DNA of 64,000 nucleotides from positions 186,001 through 250,000 of the forward strand of contig DASXUQ010000010.1 of the NCBI GenBank assembly GCA_036504735.1, read 5' to 3'. The first letter of the stretch is position 1, and every line of letters starts with the position of its first letter. The notes under the pieces are model-generated. The model was not told the origin of the DNA. It ran no database searches and saw only the letters and a list, made by a program, of their open reading frames with translations. Below are positions 9,390 to 16,976 of the stretch, one piece after another. Position numbers and translations under genes: made by a program. The DNA is from a bacterium. Its GTDB lineage: Bacteria; Electryoneota; RPQS01.

Positions 9390-11211
9390 CATTTCCGGGT
9401 TCGAGCGGTATCTTCTGGATCCCGAAAGCCTGCGCGCAGTCAGCGAAGCCACCGATCTGCCCACCGGGCGGGCGCGAAACGGCCAACCGTCACTTTCGTT
9501 TCGCGGTATTCGCCTTCACTCGCAGGGAGATCCGCAGGCGGAAGCCGAGTTGCTGCTGGAGAGTGCGCGCGGTGAACTGGATGCGGCGCTGGCAAAATCC
9601 GTCGATGAACCGGTCACCTGCCTGATCTACGGTGCGGGTCTCGGGTACCTTATCCAGGCGATCTGCGCGTATGCGCCGGAGGGGCGGATCCGCATCGTGT
9701 GCCTCGAAGCGGATGCTGAAGTCGCCCGCAAGGCATTGCAGTTGCGCGTGTGGGAGCCCTGCAACGTGCCTGTGAGTTGGGTTGTCGGTGCCGGCAACCG
9801 CGATGGATTAAAGCACTGCGGCAACACGGCGAACGCGGTCGTCTTCAAGCTCACGCCCGGTTACCGGGCCAATAAAGCGGTCTATGCAGAGTGGTTGACG
9901 TCACTCGATGCGCGCGTCACCGCCGGACGCCCCATGCGCATTCTCGTTCCGACGCCGCTTTATGGCGGCTCCTTGCCCATCGCTTTCCACTGCGCGGAAG
10001 CCTTTCGTGAACTGGGGCACACGGTCGATGTCCTCGATCTGTCGCCGTGGCATCCGCAATACAAAGCGATTGAATCGGTCACGACGGACGCGCGCCATCG
10101 CAAGGTTCTGCAGGGCATGTACGCCACGTATCTTAGCGAACTGATTGCCGCTCGGGCTCTCGATTGGAATGCCGACCTCGTGTGGGCAGTGGCGCAGACA
10201 CCGCTCACGGCCGGTGCGCTCGATGAGATGCGTCACGAGGGGATTCACACCGCCTTGTGGTTTGTCGAAGACAGCGCCGTCTTTGGTTACTGGCGCGAAC
10301 TGGCGTCGCATTTCGACGCCGTATTCAGCATTCAGCGCGGCAAATTCCACGACGAGCTTAAAGCCGTCGGCGCCAAACATGTCCATTATCTGCCCTGCGC
10401 GGCCAATCCAGCGGTGCATTATCCGCTGAATCTCAGCGAGGCCGATCAACAGCGCTTCGGTTCGGACGTGAGCTTCGTCGGTGCGGGCTATGCCAATCGT
10501 CAAACGCTCTTCGCACAACTGGCGCTCAAGAACTTCAAGATCTGGGGCGCGGATTGGCCGGCTCAGTCTCCTGCATCGGTGTATGTGCAAGAAGAAGCGC
10601 GTCGTGTGACTCCCGAAGAGACGGCGGCCATCTATGCGGCAACCAAGGTGAATCTTAATCTGCACAGCTCGCCGCACCATGCGGGCGTGAATCCATTCGG
10701 CGACTATGTCAACCCCCGCACCTTCGAAATCGCCGCGTGCGGCGGATTCCAACTGGTGGATTCCCGTTCGGAGCTTGCGGAACTGTTCGAAGCCGGTAAA
10801 GAGATTGCGGTGTTCAAGGACGCCGCGGAAATCCCTGAGCTGGTGAATCACTACCTTGCCAACCCCGATCAGCGGGAGCAGATGGCAGCGTGCGCGCGCG
10901 AACGCGTGCTAAAGGAACATACCTACACCCATCGGCTGTCCGGTGCGCTGTCCTTCCTTGAATCACGCTTCCGCAAGCTTGCCGAGCGCAAGCGCGGCCC
11001 AAACTATGTATCCTCTCTTAAGCAGGCCGCCGGAGATGATGAAGAGTTACTGGCCTTCCTGTCGGCGTTTTCCGATGAGGAGGAGATCGATCTGGACAAA
11101 ATCGTCTCGCGGATTGAAGTAGGCAAAGGCGAACTGACACGCACAGAAGGCATCTTCCTGCTCATGAAAGAATTTCGCGATTGGGGCCGCGAGAAAGGTG
11201 TGATCCAGTGA
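9382..11211 (+). CDS. CgeB-type glycosyltransferase with Maf-like N-terminal domain
   Basis: With the GTG start at 9382 (8-base overlap with the previous stop) the protein has 609 residues. Residues 1-165 carry a GAGLGYL loop at 84-90 in the same context as the preceding Maf-like protein, which suggests a shared N-terminal domain. From about 175 the protein is a GT-B transferase of the CgeB/DUF3880 type: PTPLYGGSLP, LWFVEDSAVFGYW, a second half with VSFVGAGYANR, and a Glyco_trans_1_2-like nucleotide-sugar segment with NPRTFEIAACGGF. The C-terminal 60 residues are acidic and helical. CgeB relatives often decorate spore or surface proteins. Flagellin as acceptor is inferred. Confidence 0.8.
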   Translation: MNNISGFERYLLDPESLRAVSEATDLPTGRARNGQPSLSFRGIRLHSQGDPQAEAELLLESARGELDAALAKSVDEPVTCLIYGAGLGYLIQAICAYAPEGRIRIVCLEADAEVARKALQLRVWEPCNVPVSWVVGAGNRDGLKHCGNTANAVVFKLTPGYRANKAVYAEWLTSLDARVTAGRPMRILVPTPLYGGSLPIAFHCAEAFRELGHTVDVLDLSPWHPQYKAIESVTTDARHRKVLQGMYATYLSELIAARALDWNADLVWAVAQTPLTAGALDEMRHEGIHTALWFVEDSAVFGYWRELASHFDAVFSIQRGKFHDELKAVGAKHVHYLPCAANPAVHYPLNLSEADQQRFGSDVSFVGAGYANRQTLFAQLALKNFKIWGADWPAQSPASVYVQEEARRVTPEETAAIYAATKVNLNLHSSPHHAGVNPFGDYVNPRTFEIAACGGFQLVDSRSELAELFEAGKEIAVFKDAAEIPELVNHYLANPDQREQMAACARERVLKEHTYTHRLSGALSFLESRFRKLAERKRGPNYVSSLKQAAGDDEELLAFLSAFSDEEEIDLDKIVSRIEVGKGELTRTEGIFLLMKEFRDWGREKGVIQ

Positions 11212-12815
11212 GCGCGCGCCATATTGCAGTGGTGAACTTCACGCGCATGGGCGACCTAATTCAGAGTGGACCGCTACTGCGATCCCTCGTGTCCGCGAAC
11301 CCAGGGTGCCGGTTGACCCTCGTGGTCTTCGACAAGTTCCGCGATGCCGCAACGCGACTGCCCATGGTAGATGACGTGATCGGCTTCGACGTCGACAGTC
11401 TTTCTGCGCGGCTTGACGCGCGGCGCGGCGATCTTCCCACGGCCTATGGTTACATCCGCTCGTTCCTCCGGCATCCGCTGCTGCAGAAGGTCGATGATCT
11501 CTACAACCTGTCGCACACACCGCTTTCGGCCACGCTCTGCCGCCTGATGCGGCCGGCGAACACGTTTGGAATGCAATGCACACCCTCCGGCCGGACCACG
11601 GTCCGCGGAGAATGGTTCAATTACCTGTTGAGCGTTATGTCTAACCGCCGTCTGAATCCGTTCAATCTATCCGAAATCTACCTGCGAATGAACGGGCAGG
11701 GCGGCGATCATTCCGGTTTGGAATTCACCATAACCGAAGATGACCGCTCTGCCGCTCGCGCGCTGCTTGAAGCGGCGGGCATCGGCATGAATGAGCGCTA
11801 TGTCGTCCTGCAACCGGGCGCCAGCAGCGCCTCGCGGCAATGGCCGGCGGCAAGTTTCGCCGATCTGGCACGCAGGCTGGCAAATGCGAAGTATCGCGCG
11901 GTCATAACCGGATCCGTTTCCGAGGAAACGCTCGCCGCACAGATTGCCGCCAACTCGGCGCAGAATGCGGTTTCGCTGGCCGGAAAGACGAATGTCGGGA
12001 CATTGACTGCCGTGCTCGAAGGGGCCGAGCGCGTCATCAGCAATGACACGGGCACGATTCACCTATCCGCGGCTGTGCAGACTCCCGCCATTGGCATTTA
12101 CCTCGGTCCAGCCTCGGCGAAAGATACGGCTCCCTACGGGGACGGCCACATCATTCTTGAAGCGGACGAGCCCTGCGCACCGTGCGACTATCAGCATCAT
12201 TGCCGTGATTATGCGTGTCACCGTGCCATTTCGCCGGAAACAGTGTTCGCACTGATCGTCAATGCCGGAACGAGTCTGCCGCAAGTGAAGGGCGCCCGCG
12301 TGCACCGCACGTCGCTTACCGCTAACGGCACCTTCCGCCTGGCCCGACTGAATCAGCCTGAAACCGGCCATGATGATGCGCTGCTGGCCTTGTACCGGAC
12401 GCTCTGGGATGCCCTGCTGGATGGTCCCTCGCCTGAACACGATGTGCTCCTGGCAGAGTGTTCGGAGGGATTGGATGACCTGCGGAGCATTCTGGCGCAA
12501 GCCCAGCAGTCTTCCGATGCCATTCGCCGTGAGGCTCTGAAGCCGGATTCCGACCGCGACCGCTTGACCGCGCTGCTCAAAGGACAATCGGTGTGGCATA
12601 ACGCGCTATGTGAAATCATAGCGTCCCATCCGGATTTGTCACCGTTGCCGCGCTTTCTCCTCGTGCGGGCCAGCGCTCTGCACGCGGACACGCTTAAGGG
12701 CTACCTTGAAGATCTCCGGATAACCATGCGCCTTTTCCGGCGCGGTGTGGAGATTCTGGAGTCCGTGTGCAAACTCTCGCAGCCATCCAGGAGCAGCTAT
12801 GCCGTCGCAGAGTAA
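11208..12815 (+). CDS. GT9 (heptosyltransferase-family) glycosyltransferase
   Basis: The GTG start overlaps the preceding TGA (GTGA), giving 535 residues. It is a GT9 enzyme with an N-terminal FTRMGDLIQSGPLL loop, the central VVLQPGASSASRQWPA segment, and the donor-site SNDTGTIHLSAAV. After these comes a four-cysteine stretch (CAPC-x5-C-x4-C, residues about 323-337). Many GT9 enzymes carry such a cluster, and in the autotransporter heptosyltransferase TibC cysteines bind iron. The usual GT9 donor is ADP-heptose; other sugars are possible. About 170 extra helical residues follow the GT9 fold and may contact the acceptor. It is clearly paralogous to the next gene. Confidence 0.85.
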   Translation: MSARHIAVVNFTRMGDLIQSGPLLRSLVSANPGCRLTLVVFDKFRDAATRLPMVDDVIGFDVDSLSARLDARRGDLPTAYGYIRSFLRHPLLQKVDDLYNLSHTPLSATLCRLMRPANTFGMQCTPSGRTTVRGEWFNYLLSVMSNRRLNPFNLSEIYLRMNGQGGDHSGLEFTITEDDRSAARALLEAAGIGMNERYVVLQPGASSASRQWPAASFADLARRLANAKYRAVITGSVSEETLAAQIAANSAQNAVSLAGKTNVGTLTAVLEGAERVISNDTGTIHLSAAVQTPAIGIYLGPASAKDTAPYGDGHIILEADEPCAPCDYQHHCRDYACHRAISPETVFALIVNAGTSLPQVKGARVHRTSLTANGTFRLARLNQPETGHDDALLALYRTLWDALLDGPSPEHDVLLAECSEGLDDLRSILAQAQQSSDAIRREALKPDSDRDRLTALLKGQSVWHNALCEIIASHPDLSPLPRFLLVRASALHADTLKGYLEDLRITMRLFRRGVEILESVCKLSQPSRSSYAVAE

Positions 12816-14439
12816 AATCCTGGTCATCAGTCTTACGCGGATGGGTGACATCATTCAGTCCATCCCTTTCTTCCGCCGCTTGCGGCTGAAGCATCCGGAC
12901 GCGGAGATTCACATGCTCGTCGAGAGCTGCTTCACCGATGTCGCCGCACTCGTTCCCGGCGTCGACGCGGTGCATGCTGTGAAACTCGAAGACCTGCTGC
13001 CATGCCTTGGCGCGGGGAAAGCATTGGATTTGGCTCGTGCGGTCTCCTTTTACCGGACGTTTGTGGATAAACTCCGTAACCAGAACTTCACCGAAGTGTG
13101 GAATCTGACGCACACGCGGCCCTCTATGGTGCTCTGTAATCTCCTCGCCGGAGAGCAGGGAAGAGGCGTGACCCTGGATCGCGAAGGACTGCAGCGCGTC
13201 AATTCTCCCTGGCTGCGCTATTTTTTCGCCACCAATCTCGCCCGCCCCTGGTGCCAGTTCAATCTTGTGGACATCTACGCCAATTGCGTCGATGGAGTGG
13301 AGTGGACGGCGGGTCGCGATCTGCAGGTGGATCTTCCAGCCGCGTCATGTTCCGGCACTACCACTGCGGCGCACTGGATCGCCATTCATCCGGGCGCCTC
13401 GCAGCAGGCGAAGCAATGGCCCGTGGCGCAGTATCGCGAGGTGGCGCGCCGGTTGGCGAAACACAGCGATGTGGAGTTCGTACTGATTGGCGGCCGTTCG
13501 GATGCACCGCTTGCCCGCGAGTTCGAGGGCATCCCGCGCGTCCGGAACCTTATCGGCAAGACATCCGTGCCGCAACTGGCGTTGCTGCTTTCCCATTGCC
13601 GCCTGTTGCTCAGCAACGATTCCGGGCCGATGCACATCGCCGCCGCCGTGGGCACCCGCGTCATCGATCTCACCGTCGGCAGCGCCCTGGCCGGCGAAAC
13701 CGCGCCCTACGGCGAAGGCCACCTGGTGGTCGAGCCGGATAGCGATTGTTTCCCCTGCTCGCCGCATGGCGCCTGTCCTTCGCAGCCGTGCGCCGCGCGC
13801 ATCTCAGCGGAGACGGTTGCCGCGCTGACGGAACTGGAACTGGGTATGCGATCCTCGCTGGCTCCCGATGATCTCGGCGGCTGCCGCGTCTATCGCACTC
13901 GCTTCTCACAAGCGGATGGCCTGCTGGAACTCGAGCGCCTCTTCTCCCGTACGGCTTGCGTACGCGACGACGTCAACGCGTTTGCCCGTCCGGCCTGGTT
14001 GTCCGCGCTGGAAGGCCGCGGAGTGGGGGCGGCCGCGTCGCGCTTCGTACCCACGGATCTGATGGCGGCGGCGCAGCGCGCGCAGGATGCCGCCATGCAA
14101 ATCGAAGATCTCGCCGCCCAGATCGCCCGTGCGGCCACGTCTGCCCATGCGGACATCGAAGCCATTCAACGCTGGGGCGCCGCCCTTACGGGACAGGAAG
14201 AGCTGCTGCGCACGGCGCTTCAGAGTCACGGATTGCTGCGCAGTGCCCGTGCTTACACCGATATTGCCCGCGCCAGCCTCGCGGGAGGCACCCTGGCCGA
14301 CCAAGCCTCCGAAACCGCGGACATCTATCACATGCTGGGCGCGTTGCTGCGGCACATCGCGGGCGCGGCTCCTACCCTCGAAATCAATAATTCACACATA
14401 ACGTACTCTCGTGAGGATGCTCATGCGAATCTCGCTTAA
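12799..14439 (+). CDS. GT9 glycosyltransferase, paralogue of the preceding gene
   Basis: 546 residues from the ATG at 12799, chosen because AGGAG sits just upstream; it overlaps the previous gene by 17 bases. GT9 hallmarks are LTRMGDIIQSIPFF near the start, IHPGASQQAKQWP in the middle and LLSNDSGPMHIAAAVG at the donor site. A cysteine cluster (CFPC-x6-C-x4-C) matches the paralogue upstream. The C-terminal 200 residues are helical and Ala-rich, with heptad-like spacing and no recognised domain. Two adjacent GT9 enzymes may add consecutive sugars of the same type. Confidence 0.85.
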   Translation: MPSQSKILVISLTRMGDIIQSIPFFRRLRLKHPDAEIHMLVESCFTDVAALVPGVDAVHAVKLEDLLPCLGAGKALDLARAVSFYRTFVDKLRNQNFTEVWNLTHTRPSMVLCNLLAGEQGRGVTLDREGLQRVNSPWLRYFFATNLARPWCQFNLVDIYANCVDGVEWTAGRDLQVDLPAASCSGTTTAAHWIAIHPGASQQAKQWPVAQYREVARRLAKHSDVEFVLIGGRSDAPLAREFEGIPRVRNLIGKTSVPQLALLLSHCRLLLSNDSGPMHIAAAVGTRVIDLTVGSALAGETAPYGEGHLVVEPDSDCFPCSPHGACPSQPCAARISAETVAALTELELGMRSSLAPDDLGGCRVYRTRFSQADGLLELERLFSRTACVRDDVNAFARPAWLSALEGRGVGAAASRFVPTDLMAAAQRAQDAAMQIEDLAAQIARAATSAHADIEAIQRWGAALTGQEELLRTALQSHGLLRSARAYTDIARASLAGGTLADQASETADIYHMLGALLRHIAGAAPTLEINNSHITYSREDAHANLA

Positions 14440-15052
14440 TGGACTTGAACTCGCGCGCCGCGCCGAAAACGACCAGACGGTCGGCCAAGTGCTTGCCGAA
14501 CTTCGTTCGGAAATTCAGGCAGGCGGCAAAATCGTCACCGACGTCGTGCTGGACGGCCATGCCCTGCCCGACGGCTGGCAGCGCCGGCAGCGCCTCTCCG
14601 CGCCGGTTGCCGCCGTGCGCAACCTTGAGATCACCGTGCAGGAACCGCAACTGCTGAAGCGCCAAACGCTGCATGACGCGGCCTCTCTCGCCGGACGGCT
14701 GGTCAACCAGACCAAGCCTCTCAGCCGCAAGTTCCGCCTCGGCGACGAAGTTACCGCCAATACCGAACTGGCCTCCTTCCTCGACGATCTTAAACTGGTG
14801 CTTGCAGGTCTCGACCATTCCACTCGTACCGCCGATCCGGCGGGCCGCATCACCCCCGTGCGCGACCGCATCATCGAATCCGCCAATCGCCTTTTGCCGT
14901 CGCTGGACCGCCTCTACAAGGCCCAGGCCGGCGGGGATTACATCGCGGTGGCCGATGAACTGGAGTATGATCTCTGCGAGCAAATCTCCGGCTGGGAGCC
15001 GTTGCTGACGGATGCGGAGCGCACATTGGACTCTCTGCCGCAGGCTCAATAG
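14423..15052 (+). CDS. Hypothetical protein of the flagellar glycosylation island
   Basis: 209 residues from the ATG at 14423, preferred to GTG 14411 and ATG 14417 because GAGG lies 6 bases upstream; it overlaps the GT9 gene by 17 bases. The first 70 residues alternate hydrophobic and polar positions and could be a small beta-rich domain. The remaining 140 are helical and acidic, with no signal peptide or membrane segment. I do not recognise a family. The overlap with the GT9 gene and the location before the flagellins suggest a cytosolic accessory, for example a chaperone or acceptor-binding partner; this is a guess. Confidence 0.7.
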   Translation: MRISLNGLELARRAENDQTVGQVLAELRSEIQAGGKIVTDVVLDGHALPDGWQRRQRLSAPVAAVRNLEITVQEPQLLKRQTLHDAASLAGRLVNQTKPLSRKFRLGDEVTANTELASFLDDLKLVLAGLDHSTRTADPAGRITPVRDRIIESANRLLPSLDRLYKAQAGGDYIAVADELEYDLCEQISGWEPLLTDAERTLDSLPQAQ

Positions 15053-15103
15053 CAAGATGCTCCCTGCTTGCAAGAAACTGTGCCGCGCCGCTCCCACGAA
15101 AAT

Positions 15104-15131
15104 TAAAGTTTCACGTGCTGGTTTCCGATAC
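15104..15131 (+). promoter_or_regulatory. Probable sigma-28 (FliA) promoter before merR and flagellin 1
   Basis: TAAAGTTT at 15104-15111 is followed after 12 bases by TCCGATAC. The flagellar sigma-28 consensus is TAAAGTTT-N11-GCCGATAA, so the -35 part is perfect and the -10 part matches at CCGATA with a spacer one base longer. It lies 61 bases before the merR start. Confidence 0.6.
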
Positions 15132-15192
15132 TGAGAGTGACTGACGAATTGACAACATTTACCAAGAACGTGAAAGTGAAGGAGCCGCTGTT

Positions 15193-15543
15193 ATGCCGAA
15201 GGGACATGGATTGAAAGCGCCGAAGCTTTTCTCGATAGGGCAGGTCAACGCCATTACCGGCATCCCGAAGCCCACCATCCGTTACTGGGAAAAGGAATTC
15301 GAAGGGTTTCTTGAGCCCGGGCGCACCACAGGGAACCAGCGGCGCTATGACGAGAAGAGCATTGCCGATCTCGAAAAGATCAACTATCTGGTCAAAGTGC
15401 AGGGATACACGCTGGATGGCGCCCGCCGCAAACTGGATCTGCTGCAGAAAATCGAAACCAGTGATGTTCCGCCGTCCGATCCGCTGGCCGAACTAGCCCG
15501 CGCCATGTCGCAGTACCTGCTGAAGAAGCTGGTCAAAGAGTAA
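15193..15543 (+). CDS. MerR-family transcriptional regulator
   Basis: 116 residues. Residues 13-85 form a MerR winged helix-turn-helix: FSIGQVNAITGIPKPTIRYW is the recognition region, then the wing (NQRRYDEKSI) and the second helical pair with VKVQGYTLDGARRKL. The C-terminal 30 residues form a short helix. There is no ligand-binding domain and no Cys, so a metal or drug sensor is unlikely. An AAGGAG site precedes the ATG. It sits 36 bases before flagellin 1 behind a sigma-28-like promoter, so it is probably expressed late with the filament. Possible roles are feedback on flagellin or glycan genes. Confidence 0.9.
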   Translation: MPKGHGLKAPKLFSIGQVNAITGIPKPTIRYWEKEFEGFLEPGRTTGNQRRYDEKSIADLEKINYLVKVQGYTLDGARRKLDLLQKIETSDVPPSDPLAELARAMSQYLLKKLVKE

Positions 15544-15579
15544 CACAATCGCAACAAACAATCAGAAAATAGGTTCATC

Positions 15580-16479
15580 ATGAGTACACGGATCAATCAC
15601 AACTTGCTGTCTATGTCGGGTCAGCGCGCGCTCTGGACCACCCAGAACGATCTGGACCAGGCAGTGCAGCGCCTCTCCTCCGGCCTTCGCATCAACCACT
15701 CGTGGGACGACCCCACCGGGCTGGGAATCTCGGAGCGCCTCCGTTCGTCCATCGGCGGCATGCAGGAAGCCGAAAAGAACGCCTCCTACGACATCAACAT
15801 GATGCAGACGGCCGAAGGCGCGCTGGGTGTCATCGACGAGAAACTGGTCCGCATGCGCGCCATCGCGGTGCAGGCCTCCAACGGCGTGCTGACCACCCTG
15901 GACCGCCAGGTGGCCAACGTGGAATTCCAGCAGCTCAAGAGCGAAGTGGACCGCATTGCGAAGACCACCAACTACAACGGCTTCTACCTGATCAACGGCA
16001 GCCACGCGGCGGCCTCGCAGAGCACCGACACCACGATGGCCCTCGGCTACAACAATGTATCCACCGCGGGTGACGCCGCCGCCATCAAGTTCCATATCGG
16101 CGAAGCCAACGTCGCCGGTCAGGACTACTACTACGTGAACCTCGCGTCCATGACCAGCTCATCGCTGGGTCTGGCCGGTCTCGATGTTTCCAACACCGCC
16201 AGTGCGCAAATGGCTGTCGATACGATTATCTCGGCCATCAACTCCAAGGACGTCTCGCGCACCTTTATCGGATCCATGGTCAGCCGCCTGCAGAATACGA
16301 TTCTCAATCTGAAGATCCAGCAGGAATCCGCCACCAGTTCCGAGTCTTCGATTCGCGACGCCGACTTTGCCGCGGAAATGTCCAACTTTACGCGGGCGCA
16401 GATTCTGATGCAGACCGGTGTCTCCATGCTGTCCACGGCGAACCAGCTCCCGCAGATGGTCACGCAGTTGGTTGGCTAA
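15580..16479 (+). CDS. fliC: Flagellin 1 (short type)
   Basis: 299 residues, the filament subunit. The N-terminal D0/D1 block (STRINHNLLSMS, LSSGLRIN, GLGISERLRSSIGG) and the C-terminal D1/D0 block (ESSIRDADFAAEMSNF, then LSTANQLPQMVTQL) are intact. The central part is only about 100 residues, so the outer D2/D3 domains are missing. The middle contains Ser/Thr-rich stretches (SQSTDTT, NVSTAG) that could be O-glycosylated by the enzymes encoded upstream. Export would use the flagellar type III route, so no signal peptide is expected. The second flagellin (18963) is very similar. Confidence 0.95.
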   Translation: MSTRINHNLLSMSGQRALWTTQNDLDQAVQRLSSGLRINHSWDDPTGLGISERLRSSIGGMQEAEKNASYDINMMQTAEGALGVIDEKLVRMRAIAVQASNGVLTTLDRQVANVEFQQLKSEVDRIAKTTNYNGFYLINGSHAAASQSTDTTMALGYNNVSTAGDAAAIKFHIGEANVAGQDYYYVNLASMTSSSLGLAGLDVSNTASAQMAVDTIISAINSKDVSRTFIGSMVSRLQNTILNLKIQQESATSSESSIRDADFAAEMSNFTRAQILMQTGVSMLSTANQLPQMVTQLVG

Positions 16480-16525
16480 TCCTATGATGTGAGGTCCAAA
16501 CGCTGAATCCGAGGCGATCAAACTC

Positions 16526-16969
16526 ATGACAGGCGCAACCTTTAAGGCGCGCGGTGCTTATCCAACAGCCCGCGCGCTGCGCAGTTTGCTTCAGGAACTG
16601 TTTGCGCAGTCCCTGCGGCAGATTGAATTGCTGGAGTGCGAGGACTATGAGGCCCTCGACGAGGTGCTGACCAGAAAGGCCTGCCTCGCCGAGATGCTGG
16701 CCGCTGTTCTCGAACAGGCGCGCAAGCTGGGCTGGGAGCTGCAGGATCCCTCGACCTATCCGGTCCAGGGACCGTGCGTACCCGTGATTCGCGACGCGGC
16801 CGAACTTTCCACGCGGCTGCAGGCGCACGAAAAGTACTGTCTGGGCGAGATGATTGCCCGCAAGAGCCGCATCGGAGAACGGCTGACCTCGCTCCTGAAT
16901 CGTCGCACCGCCGCGGCCGGGTATAGAATACCCCGGGTGCGCGGCAACACCATCGATACCGAACGCTGA
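16526..16969 (+). CDS. FlgN/FliT-like flagellar chaperone (tentative)
   Basis: 147 residues, almost entirely helical: a long first helix with EDYEALDEVLTRKACLAEML, a middle Pro-rich turn, a second helix, and a basic tail ending GNTIDTER. FlgN and FliT chaperones have this size, this pattern of helix with an early E/D-rich ‘counting’ segment, and sit beside hook-associated and filament genes. The family match is by pattern, not by a decisive motif. It lies between flagellin 1 and asnB with gaps of 46 and 7 bases. The ATG follows a GAGG at 16511. Confidence 0.5.
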   Translation: MTGATFKARGAYPTARALRSLLQELFAQSLRQIELLECEDYEALDEVLTRKACLAEMLAAVLEQARKLGWELQDPSTYPVQGPCVPVIRDAAELSTRLQAHEKYCLGEMIARKSRIGERLTSLLNRRTAAAGYRIPRVRGNTIDTER

Positions 16970-16976
16970 GACTCTT

